Positions 17,349 to 32,173 of a DNA stretch of 64,000 nt are shown in pieces; position 1 is the stretch's first letter, and each line of letters starts with the position of its first letter. A program made the translations under genes and the position numbers. The notes beneath the pieces were generated by a model that had not been told where the DNA came from, made no database searches, and worked only from the letters and a program-made list of their open reading frames with translations. Source of the stretch: Gammaproteobacteria bacterium (GTDB taxonomy: Bacteria > Pseudomonadota > Gammaproteobacteria > HK1); the NCBI GenBank assembly GCA_022824305.1, contig JAJEAD010000063.1, forward strand, positions 47,941 to 111,940. Reading direction: 5' to 3'.

Positions 17349-18784
17349 GGAACGCGCTCCGGACCTTCCGCCGGAAGCGTGTCCGCGAGCCCCGAGAGGG
17401 CTCGCTCGAAGCACGCCATCGGCGGGCGCACCACCCCCGCTCCCACCTGGCCTACTCCCGCTTCGCGATGCGCGATCCCGGTGTTGATGGTCGGCGCGAT
17501 GCCGCTCGCCACCACCCGCCGCGCGTCGATGCCTGCGGGCACCCCGGCGAAGTCGAGCGCCGGGATGGTCCACTCCGGGTTGCGGGCGCAGGTGATCTCG
17601 TACATGCGGCGCGTGAATCCCGCCGCGTGCGCGGCGCTTCCCGCGCCCACGAAGCCCGCAACCGCGGGGGCGGCGGCCATCGCGAAGCCGCCGAGCCCGA
17701 CCGTCTCCACGATGGTGGAGTCGCCCATGTCCGGATTCGCGTCCGCCTCGGTGAAGCCGGGGAAGTAGAGCCCGCGCGGCATCTCGACCGGGGCCGTGAA
17801 CCAGAGCTCGCCGGTGCCGGAGAGGCGGATGCCGAAGTCGGTGCCGTTGCGCGCCATCGCGGTGACCACCGACGAAGCCGGCACGCCGCGAGCGGGGTCC
17901 GCCATCGCCTTGCCGAGCGCCATCGCGACGTTGAGGAAGAACTGGTCGTTGCCGGCGATGAAGGCGAGGATGGCGGCGAGCGTCTCGCGCTCCTCGACGC
18001 TTCGGGCCAGCGCCGGGGCCAGCTCGCGCAGGAGCAGCCCCGTGCAGGCGACGTTGCGCTGGTGCATCTCGTCGCCGGCCGAGAGGCCCCGCGCAACCAG
18101 GCCCTTGAGCGCGATGCCTCCGACGCTGCGCAGCGCCGCGCCGAGCGCCGGCCCGAGCACCCGCTCGAGCCAGCGAAGCCGCTCGCGCACCACCCCGTCG
18201 TTGCCGCCGAAGCGCAGCACCCTGCCCAGCCCCTCGTTGAGGGGGCAGAAGGCCCGGTTTCCGAAGCGCCGGTTCTCGACCACCATCACCGGCATGCTCC
18301 GGCTGATGATCCCGGTCATCGGCCCGACCGCGTCGTGGTCGTGGTTGGGCTCGAAGTCGAGCCCGCCCTGCGCGGCGAGCGTCGCCGCCGCGTCGAGGTC
18401 CTCCGCCCACCCTTCGAGCACCGACGCGCCCGCGGCCGCGCCACGCATCGGGCCGCACATGCGAGCCCAGTCGACCGGCGGCCCGGCATGAAGCAGGAGA
18501 CGATCCCGCATTCCGGGCACCACGTCCTCGGCCCGGCACACGTCGACGAGCACCGGATCCCCGCTCAGCAGGCGCTTCACCGCCACCCGGTTCGCGGCGT
18601 CGATCCTGTCTCCGGCGGGCGTTCCGGACTCCAGGCGCGCGGCGAGAGCGAGCGCGGCGGGACCCGCGGGGGGCGGCGACCAGTCGACCTCGACGACCTC
18701 GACCCCCGCCGCGCGCAGGTCGGCCGCGAAGTGTTCCAGTCCGATGTTGACGACCTTCAGGGGGCCGTCGAGCAGGTCTTTCAT
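17345..18784 (-). CDS. DUF1116 protein, AllG/YlbE-like subunit of oxamate carbamoyltransferase
   Basis: A 479-residue DUF1116 protein, the family of E. coli YlbE (AllG). The N-terminus LKVVNIGLEHFAADLRAAG and the later NDQFFLNVAMALGKAM and GTDFGIRLSG are family features. With FdrA (AllF) it would form the core of an oxamate carbamoyltransferase acting on oxalurate, a late ureide intermediate. The ATG at 18782-18784 is used; another in-frame start at 18799 exists. It is first in the operon DUF1116-fdrA-pucG-like and divergent from the allantoinase over 96 bases, so both transcripts may share a control region. Confidence 0.87.
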   Translation of the reverse strand: MKDLLDGPLKVVNIGLEHFAADLRAAGVEVVEVDWSPPPAGPAALALAARLESGTPAGDRIDAANRVAVKRLLSGDPVLVDVCRAEDVVPGMRDRLLLHAGPPVDWARMCGPMRGAAAGASVLEGWAEDLDAAATLAAQGGLDFEPNHDHDAVGPMTGIISRSMPVMVVENRRFGNRAFCPLNEGLGRVLRFGGNDGVVRERLRWLERVLGPALGAALRSVGGIALKGLVARGLSAGDEMHQRNVACTGLLLRELAPALARSVEERETLAAILAFIAGNDQFFLNVAMALGKAMADPARGVPASSVVTAMARNGTDFGIRLSGTGELWFTAPVEMPRGLYFPGFTEADANPDMGDSTIVETVGLGGFAMAAAPAVAGFVGAGSAAHAAGFTRRMYEITCARNPEWTIPALDFAGVPAGIDARRVVASGIAPTINTGIAHREAGVGQVGAGVVRPPMACFERALSGLADTLPAEGPERVP

Positions 18785-18880
18785 GAAACCCCTTGCCACT
18801 CTCCCGACCGGGCGCGGGCGCGAGCATGCCCGTTTGCCCCATCGCAGTCGAGCCGCCGGCGGCGCGCGCGCAGGTTTACC

Positions 18881-19831
18881 ATGAGCGAGCCGGCTTCACC
18901 CGAGGGGACGACTCCGCCGATGAACCACCCCTACCCCAGAGACATGCACGGCTATGGCCGCCGCCCCCCGCATCCGCGCTGGCCCGGCGAGGCGCGCCTC
19001 GCGCTCCAGTTCGTGATCAACTACGAGGAGGGCGGCGAGAACTGTGTCCTCCACGGCGACGAGGCATCGGAGGCCTTCCTCTCCGAGATCGTCGGCGCCC
19101 TCCCGCTGCGGGGAGTGCGGCACATGAACATGGAGTCCATCTACGAGTACGGCAGCCGGGCCGGATTCTGGCGCCTCCACCGCGCCTTCACCGAGCGGGA
19201 GATGCCGGTGACCGTGTACGGCGTGGCGATGGCGCTCGAGCGCAACCCCGAGGCGGTAGCGGCGATGAACGAGGCGGGGTGGGAGATCGCGAGCCACGGC
19301 TACCGCTGGATCGACTACCAGCACGTGCCCGAGGAAGTGGAGCGCGAGCACATGCGCCGCGCCATCGAGATCCACACGCGCGCCACCGGGTCGCGGCCGC
19401 TCGGCTGGTACACCGGGCGCACCAGCCCGAACACCCGTCGCCTGGTCATGGAGGCGGGCGGCTTTCTCTACGACGCCGATTCCTACGCCGACGACCTCCC
19501 CTACTGGGTGCGCAACGCACGGGGCCAACCCCATCTCGTCGTCCCCTACACCCTGGACAGCAACGACATGCGCTTCGCGACCGCGCAGGGCTTCAACTGC
19601 GGCGAACAGTTCTTCGCCTACCTGAAGGACACCTTCGACGTCCTGAGGCGGGAGGGCGAACAGCACCCGAAGATGATGTCGGTCGGCCTCCACTGCCGCC
19701 TCGTGGGCCGCCCGGGGCGCAGCGCCGCACTGGAACGCTTCCTCGACTACGCGCGGGGACACCCGGATGTGTGGGTATGTCGGCGCATCGACATCGCGCG
19801 GCACTGGCACGCGCACCACGCGCCGGACTGA
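18881..19831 (+). CDS. puuE: Allantoinase, polysaccharide-deacetylase type (PuuE)
   Basis: A 316-residue PuuE-type allantoinase, a cofactor-independent NodB-fold enzyme opening the hydantoin ring of allantoin to allantoate. The match is close: YPRDMHGYGRRPPHPRWPG, FVINYEEGGE, EIASHGYRWIDYQ and GWYTGRTSPNTRRLVMEAGG are PuuE hallmarks. The start is taken at ATG 18881; ATG 18920 (beginning MNHPYPRDM) is an alternative with a gagggg box 12 bases upstream. It is divergent from the DUF1116-fdrA-pucG operon, with which it would form most of an allantoin-to-oxamate route. Allantoate amidohydrolase is not in the window. Confidence 0.93.
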   Translation: MSEPASPEGTTPPMNHPYPRDMHGYGRRPPHPRWPGEARLALQFVINYEEGGENCVLHGDEASEAFLSEIVGALPLRGVRHMNMESIYEYGSRAGFWRLHRAFTEREMPVTVYGVAMALERNPEAVAAMNEAGWEIASHGYRWIDYQHVPEEVEREHMRRAIEIHTRATGSRPLGWYTGRTSPNTRRLVMEAGGFLYDADSYADDLPYWVRNARGQPHLVVPYTLDSNDMRFATAQGFNCGEQFFAYLKDTFDVLRREGEQHPKMMSVGLHCRLVGRPGRSAALERFLDYARGHPDVWVCRRIDIARHWHAHHAPD

Positions 19832-19872
19832 GTCCGGCCGTTGCCGAGACATCGCGGCGGAACCGCGAAGCG

Positions 19873-20286
19873 CTACCCTTCCGGCTCGACGGTGGGGCGC
19901 CCCTCCTCGATCCACCGCGCGATGCCCTCGTGCACATCGTGGACCCGCCGGTACTCGACCTGGGAGTCGAGGAAACGGGTGACCACCGCGCTGCGCCCGC
20001 CGCTGTGGCAGATGATCGCGACGGGCTCGTCCGGAGCGGCGATCTCGGAGAGCCCGGCAAGCCATGCGGGCACGTCGTAGCGGCCCTGGGCATCGAAGAA
20101 AGTGAGCAAGCGGCTCCCTTCGATGACGCCGGTGGCCTGCCACTCCTCGGGGGTGCGGATGTCGACGACCGGCACCCCCTGCTTCATCAGCTCTTCCAGG
20201 GCGGCGCTGCCCACTCGGGTGACATCCGCGTGCAGCGGCGCCGCGCCGGCGAGGAGAGCGACGACGAGAATGGTCCGTCTCAACAT
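19873..20286 (-). CDS. Exported rhodanese-domain protein
   Basis: A 137-residue protein with an N-terminal signal peptide (basic MLRR, hydrophobic core, AxA-like end near residue 20) and a single rhodanese domain. The active-site loop is CHSGGRS at about residue 93, so the catalytic cysteine that carries sulfane sulfur is present; DIRTPEEW is the other family motif. It would act in the periplasm in sulfur transfer or thiol chemistry; the acceptor is unknown. It converges on puuE (41-base gap) and follows the ThDP enzyme gene by 59 bases on the same strand. Confidence 0.85.
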   Translation of the reverse strand: MLRRTILVVALLAGAAPLHADVTRVGSAALEELMKQGVPVVDIRTPEEWQATGVIEGSRLLTFFDAQGRYDVPAWLAGLSEIAAPDEPVAIICHSGGRSAVVTRFLDSQVEYRRVHDVHEGIARWIEEGRPTVEPEG

Positions 20287-20345
20287 GAGTTGGCTCCTCA
20301 CTGGAATCGCGGCCGGCTCGACCCTCGTCCCGAAGCGGGCATCGT

Positions 20346-22004
20346 TCAGAACCCCTCCGCCACCGCGACGTCGAGCAGCGCCGGTCCCGCCCTTCCCAGC
20401 CCCTCGCGCATGGCATCGCGGAACTCGTCCGGCGCCGAGACCCGGCGCGCGGGAACGCCGAGGCTCTCCGCCAGAGCGGCGAAGTCGATCTCCGGCCGGC
20501 GAAGCTCCATGCCGGTGAACGACTCCCGGCCGCCGTAGGCGACGATGCGCTCCTTGAGGATCCGGTAGCCGCGGTTGTTCGCGATCACGTAGGTGATCGG
20601 AAGGCCGAGGTGTGCGGCCGTCCACAGCGCCTGCACTGCGTACATCGCGCTGCCGTCGCCGATGAGGGCTACCACGCGCCGCTCGGGATGGGCGAGCGAG
20701 ATGCCGATCGCGCCCGCGATGGCGAAGCCGATGCCGCCGCTCGCGAGCCCGTAGTAGGCGTCCCGGTCTCGGAAGGGATAGAGGTCGAGCAGGGGGCGGG
20801 AGGTGACCAGCCCCTCGTCCACCACTACCGCGTCGGGCGGGATGGCTTCGACCAGCGCGAGCATCATCCAGGCCGGATCGATGGGGACGGCGGCCGAGGC
20901 GCGCAGCGCCCGTTCACGTAGCGCCTCCCGGCGGGACGACCAGTTGCGGGAGCGCAGCGATTCGAGGCGCCCGGCGGCTTCCGCCCGGTACCCGTCGCCG
21001 GCGAGGCGAGTCAGCACCGGCAGGAGCGCCCGCAGGGTCTCGCCCACCTCGGCGCGAAGGGCGATCTCGGCCGGGTAGTTCTTCCCCATCTCCCAGTCCG
21101 CCAATCCGATCTGCACCAGCGCCAACCCCTCCGGCATCGGGTCGATGTCGCTCCATACCGACATGCACAACACGTCCGCGCCGATGCAGAGCAGGAGGTC
21201 GTGCGGGGCGAGGGCGGCGCGCACCTTCGCCTGCTCGCGCCCGAGCGAGCCCATGAACGCGGGGTGCTCGGAGGGGAAGTGGGCGCCGTGGGGCACCGTC
21301 TGCTGGTAGACGGGCGCGCCGAGACGCTCGCTCAGGGCCGCGGCTTCCTTCCAGGCGTCTGCGGCCACGAGTTCGTGGCCGCAGACGATGACGGGATTCC
21401 GGGCCGCGAGCAGGCGCTGCGCCAGGCGCTCGAGCGCGCGATCCGAGGGCCGGCCGCAGGCGTCGACCCGGGTCGCCCGGCCCGTATCGAGCGCGGCGCG
21501 ATCGTTCAGGATGTCGCCGGGCAGCGAGATGAACACCGGCCCCGTGGGCGGGGCGAGCGCGACCTTGGCGGCCCGGCGCACGATGCGGGGCAGATCCGCG
21601 AGGCGCGTCACCTCGACCGACCACTTGCACAGCGGCGACGCCATCTGCACGAGAGGCCCGTAGAGGAGCGGCTCGGTGAGACCGTGCCCCTGCTCCTGCT
21701 GGCCGGCGGTCACCAGCACCGGAGAGCCGCACCAGTTCGCGTTGTAGAGCGCGCCCATCGCGTTGCCGAGACCCGGCGCGACGTGGACGTTGCATGCGGC
21801 GAGGCGGCGCGAGGCGCGGGCGAAGCCGTCCGCCATCGCGAGCACCACGCCCTCCTGGAGGCCCAGCACGTAGCGCAACCCGGGATGCTCGGGCAGGGCA
21901 TCCATGATCGGAAGCTCCGTGGTCCCCGGATTTCCGAAGAGATGGGTGACGCCCTCGTCCTCGAGCAGCCCGAGGAAGGCGGAACGGCCGGTGACGGTGT
22001 TCAT
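20346..22004 (-). CDS. Thiamine-diphosphate-dependent 2-oxoacid decarboxylase, benzoylformate decarboxylase-like
   Basis: A 552-residue ThDP enzyme with three domains: the pyrimidine-binding domain (FGNPGTTELP, with the conserved catalytic glutamate in GLQEGV), a central domain, and the diphosphate-binding domain with the metal motif GDGSAMY...NN. The FGNPG start is the mark of the benzoylformate decarboxylase/oxalyl-CoA decarboxylase side of the family rather than of glyoxylate carboligase, which one might expect beside allantoin genes. It would decarboxylate a small or aromatic 2-oxo acid. The start ATG 22002-22004 is used; it is divergent from cinA over 165 bases. Confidence 0.84.
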   Translation of the reverse strand: MNTVTGRSAFLGLLEDEGVTHLFGNPGTTELPIMDALPEHPGLRYVLGLQEGVVLAMADGFARASRRLAACNVHVAPGLGNAMGALYNANWCGSPVLVTAGQQEQGHGLTEPLLYGPLVQMASPLCKWSVEVTRLADLPRIVRRAAKVALAPPTGPVFISLPGDILNDRAALDTGRATRVDACGRPSDRALERLAQRLLAARNPVIVCGHELVAADAWKEAAALSERLGAPVYQQTVPHGAHFPSEHPAFMGSLGREQAKVRAALAPHDLLLCIGADVLCMSVWSDIDPMPEGLALVQIGLADWEMGKNYPAEIALRAEVGETLRALLPVLTRLAGDGYRAEAAGRLESLRSRNWSSRREALRERALRASAAVPIDPAWMMLALVEAIPPDAVVVDEGLVTSRPLLDLYPFRDRDAYYGLASGGIGFAIAGAIGISLAHPERRVVALIGDGSAMYAVQALWTAAHLGLPITYVIANNRGYRILKERIVAYGGRESFTGMELRRPEIDFAALAESLGVPARRVSAPDEFRDAMREGLGRAGPALLDVAVAEGF

Positions 22005-22169
22005 GTCGGATCGGGCGGGAGAGGCGCGGACACGAGCTCCTGCGGTCCGATTATATCGAGCCCGGCCGACTCTCCCGGGCTCGGGACGAAGGGATGGACG
22101 CGAGCGGCCGCCCGCTTGCGGTGAGCGCGGGGGGTCGGGGACACTCACCCTTTCCCCGGTAGGACTGCC

Positions 22170-23416
22170 ATGCGCTGCGAGGTGGTGGCGATCGGAACCG
22201 AGCTCCTGCTCGGACAGATTGTCGACACGAACTCATCCTGGCTCGGCGAGCAGCTCGCGCTCGCCGGCATCGACTCGCACTTCCAGACCAAGGTCGGCGA
22301 CAACCACGGCCGTATCGTGGCGAGCCTGCGCCTCGCGCTCTCGCGCAGCGACGCGGTGATCGTCTGCGGGGGCCTCGGACCCACCCAGGACGACATCACC
22401 CGCGAGGCGATCGCCGAGGTCATGGGCGTTTCGCTCGTGCGCCACCCCGAGATCGGAGATCGCATCCGCGCGCGCTTCGAGGCGCGCGGGCGCCGGATGC
22501 CGGAGAACAACCTGCGCCAGGCCGATGTCCCGACCGGGGCCTCGATCATCGCGGAGATGCCGGGAACCGCCCCGGGGCTCGTCTGCCCGGTCGGCGCGCA
22601 GGTGATCTATGCCGTGCCGGGGGTGCCCTACGAGCTCAAGGAGATGTTCGAGGGCACCATTCTCGCCGACCTCCGGCGGCGCGCCGGACTGCGCTGGGTC
22701 ATCAGGAGCCGGGTGCTTCGCACCTGGGGCGAGAGCGAGTCCGGGCTCGCGGAGACCCTTGGCGGTCGCATCGAGGAGCTCGACCGCCTCGGGAACCCTA
22801 CCCTTGCGTTCCTGGCGAGCGGAATCGAGGGCATCAAGGTGCGCGTCACCGCCAAGGCGGCCGACGCGGAAGCGGCGGAAGCCCTGCTCGCGGAGGAAGA
22901 GGCCGGGTTGCGCGAACGGCTCGGGGACCTCGTCTTCGCAGTCGACGACGACAACATGGAGGCCACCATCGTCGCCCTGCTCGGGGCCCGGGGGCTGCGC
23001 ATCGCGCTCGCCGAGGCCGTGACCGGCGGCCTGATGAGCGCGCGCCTCAGCGCGGTGCCCGGATCGGAGAGGGTGCTCGCGGGCGCGGTGACGGTCCCGA
23101 ACGAAGACGCGGCGGAGGCCATCGGCGCTTCGGGCGGCATCGGCGGAGCCACCGCCGCGAGCGCTCTCGCGCAGGCCGCCCGCGCCCGCTTCGCCGCCGA
23201 CATCGGTCTCGCGAACGCCGTGGCCCAATCGGCCGACGAGGAGGCGCGCGGCACCACGCACCTCGGCCTCGCCACCGCGACCGGCGCGCGCTCCGAAATG
23301 GTGCACCTGCCGGGTGACCGCACCCGCGTGCGCCAGTACGCGGTGATCAGTCTGCTCAACCTGCTGCGCCTCGACCTGCTCGGTGAGACCGGCGCAGACG
23401 GGCGGCCCGCTTGCCG

Positions 23417-23420
<4 letters not shown>
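22170..23420 (+). CDS. cinA: CinA family protein with a degenerate C-terminal amidase domain
   Basis: A 416-residue CinA-type protein. The N-terminal COG1058 (MoeA/MogA-like) domain is intact: VVAIGTELLLGQIVDTN, VCGGLGPTQDDITREA and a PGVPYELKEMF segment. This domain hydrolyses ADP-ribose or related pyrophosphates in characterised CinA. The C-terminal nicotinamide-mononucleotide amidase domain (from about residue 270) has lost its active site: the AESCTGG motif reads AEAVTGG, and the YSNxxK motif reads VPNEDA, so catalytic Ser, Tyr and Lys are all replaced. Its stop overlaps the start of uvrA (ATGA, 23417-23420). Confidence 0.88.
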
Positions 23421-29299
<5,879 letters not shown>

Positions 29300-29404
29300 G
29301 GTCGGTCCCGGACGCGGGCTCGGGGCCGGCCGGCCCTTCCGACGGAGCGCGCGCGGCCTCGTCCATCGAGGCCGGGGCCGCGAGCCCGACGGCGGAGGCG
29401 CCCT

Positions 29405-31954
29405 CTACCAGCTCGCGCTTCCTCTCAGCATCACGCCGTGGTCGGGACCGCCATCATCCGCGATACCCTCGCGACGCACCCCCTGGAGGTCCAGGCGGAA
29501 CTCCGAAGCGAAGCGGTAACGCCCGCCGATCCGCCAGTCACGCCGGCCCCGGGGCGAGAGTGAGGTCCCCGCGTACGGAGTCAGGAGTCCCCGTCCCCCG
29601 CTCACGCCCACGCCATAGCCGAGCTCCGCACTCAGGCGGCCCCCGAGTGCCGGCTCATCCCCCGCCAGCGGGAGCGCGGCCCCGGGCCGTGACCAGAGCG
29701 CCTCCGTCCGGCTGGACACCACGCCCCAGGACGGCGCCACGGAGAACGAGACACCCCGCCCCATGGCCCCCGGCTGTACCCGGATCGAGCCGCCCACTCC
29801 CCATTCCTCGTAGTCGTCGTCTCCGCTGCCGGCCACCAGCCCCCGGCCCCGCAGCTCCGCGCTCAGCGCCGACCCCGGATCGGTGAAGCGGAGGCCGCCG
29901 CCCAGCTCCAGTCCGGTGCCCTGCTCCGCGTCGCCGGACTCGAATCGCACGCCCAGCTCCAGCGACGGGCGCAGCTCTGCGCCCTGCTCCAGGGCGATGA
30001 CACGCGAGCCCTCGAGACCGAGACGGACCTGGCTTCCTTCCGCCTCGATCGGCGGCAGCCCGGCTTTCTCGTCCGCCTCGATCTTCATCAGGAGCAGATC
30101 GGATTTCAGCGCGAGGTCGAAGGGCGCCGTTCCGGAAGCGGAGAGGATGTCCCCGCGCAAGCCCAGCGCTCCCATGGTCATGGCGATATCCGTCTCGACC
30201 CGCTTCCGGATGTCGTCCTCTTCGAGCGTCATCTCACCCCGCCCGTAACCGGCCAGGGCCCAGACCGACCATCCTTCGCTCAGGGCGGCCCTGAAGTACG
30301 GATGCACGCTGGTGAGGGACGCCTCCATCTCGCTTCGCGGGTCGGCGTCGCCAAGGGGCTCGAAGCCGCCGTCGCCGGCGGAGTGCGATAGCGCCAGACC
30401 CGCCAACATCCGGCCCCAGTCGTAGTCCGCGCCCAGCATGCCCGTAGTGACCCTGCCGTCGACGGACAGTTCGTCGTCGTCAAAGCGGGTCGATGCCGCC
30501 TGGCCCCAGATCGATACGTCGCCTCCCGTGCCGGGGCCGCCGGACGAGGACGAGAGATGGAACGCGCTCCCCAGCAGAAGCTCCCGTGCCGTGAGGCTCC
30601 GGAAGGCGCCCGCGGCAGGGTCCTCGAGGCCGGCAAGCGAGGCGCCGGCCACGAACCCGGCCGCAGGAGTCCCGGAAGCGCGAAGGTCTTCGAGACTCAG
30701 GGTCCGGCCCGCGATCTTCACCTGCGACATCCCGGCGGACCGCGATGCGAGCCGGCCACCTATCATGTCCACTGCCTGTCCCGCGGCCACGCGGCCGAAG
30801 CGCGACAGCCACTCCGTCGCCGCCGCGCTGCTCTCTTCCGGAACGGGATCCCCATAGATCCCCGCGCCGACGATGAACGCGTTCGTTATCTGTCCGATAC
30901 CCGGAACATCCACCGTGTGCTCCACCTGGCGCGCGTAGCTGACCTTGGGCACATCGACGCTGTCGCTGTGGTCATCCGGGTTGTCGAAGTGGTAGGAGAC
31001 GAATCCCCCGCCGGGACGCTGCGCCGCCTCGATGATCCGCGGCAGGATGAGCTCTCCGGTGACCACGTCTCTCAGGGTATCCGTGGGCTTCTGGAACTCG
31101 AATCGATCCGGAAAGGCCCCGTGAAGGTGCGTGTAACCGTCCGGATCCATCACGAAGAGATAGACCTCGCCGTGCCTCCAGGGCGGCCTTCTCAGGATGC
31201 TTCTCGCAATGCCCAGGGCTTCGGCGGGCCGGGTCTCGGCGAGACCGACGAGGTAGTCGATCGCCCCGTTCACGAAGCTCTTGAGGGTCCTGCGGTCCAC
31301 CACCTCGTCCGCGCTGACCGCGGGGTCGCCGGGGGAAAGGGTCTCCGGCGCGAAGTGGGACTCCTCGAGGTGCAGGCCGGCGAGAAAGATGTACGGGATG
31401 GTGGAGCCGTACCCGACCGCGTAGCCGCCGAGCCCCGGCACCGGAGCGCCGTCCGGGTTCGGAAAGGCGGCCATTCCGGTTGCCGCCGCACCGGCGACCA
31501 GCCCCGCCAGTGCGTCAGGCAACCCGGGATCCCGGACATCGAAGCCCACCGCGGAGAGGATCGCGCCATAGGCGGCGGGGTTGAGCCTTCTGCCTCCCGT
31601 CGACATGTCGTGCGCGTTGAAGGACACCCTGCCGTCGAGAGACAGGGCGACGAGGTAGACGGAGCCGGACTTCCACGGCCCCTCGTTCCTCGTCAGGCAC
31701 GCGGCGTAGCCCAGCTCCTGCGGCGTCCTGATGCTGTTGAAGTAGTCCCTGGCCGCCCGCGTGAAGTCGCCCAGGTCACCGCTGCCCGCAGCCACCTCGC
31801 CGGCCGTCGGACTCGGCGTGGCCAGCGGGTTGTCGGGAGTGCCCGCGGGGCGGGGACAGTCCTGCGCGAACGCGGTCCGCGCGCCGGGAACCACACCGGC
31901 AAAGCCCAGGACGCACCCGAGAAGAACCACCAATGACCACCTGGCGCGCTTCAT
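29405..31954 (-). CDS. Autotransporter-barrel outer-membrane protein with two Cache-like sensor domains
   Basis: An 849-residue exported protein. Residues 1-30 are a signal peptide (MKRARW, hydrophobic core, AxA end AFA). Two segments, about 65-130 and about 235-375, resemble Cache ligand-binding modules (AACLTRNEGPWKSGSVYLVALSLDGRV is cut here to WKSGSVYLVALSLDG; the second has WRHGEVYLFVMDPDGYTHLHG trimmed to GEVYLFVMDPDG). From about 540 the chain is an autotransporter-type beta-barrel of alternating strands ending in a C-terminal tryptophan. Cache domains normally sense small molecules in receptor kinases and chemoreceptors; here they would be displayed at the surface or periplasmic face of the outer membrane. 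The family is unnamed to me. Confidence 0.8.
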   Translation of the reverse strand: MKRARWSLVVLLGCVLGFAGVVPGARTAFAQDCPRPAGTPDNPLATPSPTAGEVAAGSGDLGDFTRAARDYFNSIRTPQELGYAACLTRNEGPWKSGSVYLVALSLDGRVSFNAHDMSTGGRRLNPAAYGAILSAVGFDVRDPGLPDALAGLVAGAAATGMAAFPNPDGAPVPGLGGYAVGYGSTIPYIFLAGLHLEESHFAPETLSPGDPAVSADEVVDRRTLKSFVNGAIDYLVGLAETRPAEALGIARSILRRPPWRHGEVYLFVMDPDGYTHLHGAFPDRFEFQKPTDTLRDVVTGELILPRIIEAAQRPGGGFVSYHFDNPDDHSDSVDVPKVSYARQVEHTVDVPGIGQITNAFIVGAGIYGDPVPEESSAAATEWLSRFGRVAAGQAVDMIGGRLASRSAGMSQVKIAGRTLSLEDLRASGTPAAGFVAGASLAGLEDPAAGAFRSLTARELLLGSAFHLSSSSGGPGTGGDVSIWGQAASTRFDDDELSVDGRVTTGMLGADYDWGRMLAGLALSHSAGDGGFEPLGDADPRSEMEASLTSVHPYFRAALSEGWSVWALAGYGRGEMTLEEDDIRKRVETDIAMTMGALGLRGDILSASGTAPFDLALKSDLLLMKIEADEKAGLPPIEAEGSQVRLGLEGSRVIALEQGAELRPSLELGVRFESGDAEQGTGLELGGGLRFTDPGSALSAELRGRGLVAGSGDDDYEEWGVGGSIRVQPGAMGRGVSFSVAPSWGVVSSRTEALWSRPGAALPLAGDEPALGGRLSAELGYGVGVSGGRGLLTPYAGTSLSPRGRRDWRIGGRYRFASEFRLDLQGVRREGIADDGGPDHGVMLRGSASW

Positions 31955-32173
31955 CCCCTATCCCCCTAGAGATGACGAACCGACCCGCCCGGCCATCGCC
32001 GCGGCGAGCCGCGGTGCGACTCTCGCAACCGCCGCATGCGGATACTGCGCGAGCTGCCGGGCAGGACCTCGCGCCCCATGGTACGCGAGCGGCCACGCAA
32101 TTCCAGGGCCGTTGTTCGGACGCTCTCGCCGCAGCATGCCCACCGGCTACTCGACTTCATTCCACCGCCAGGG

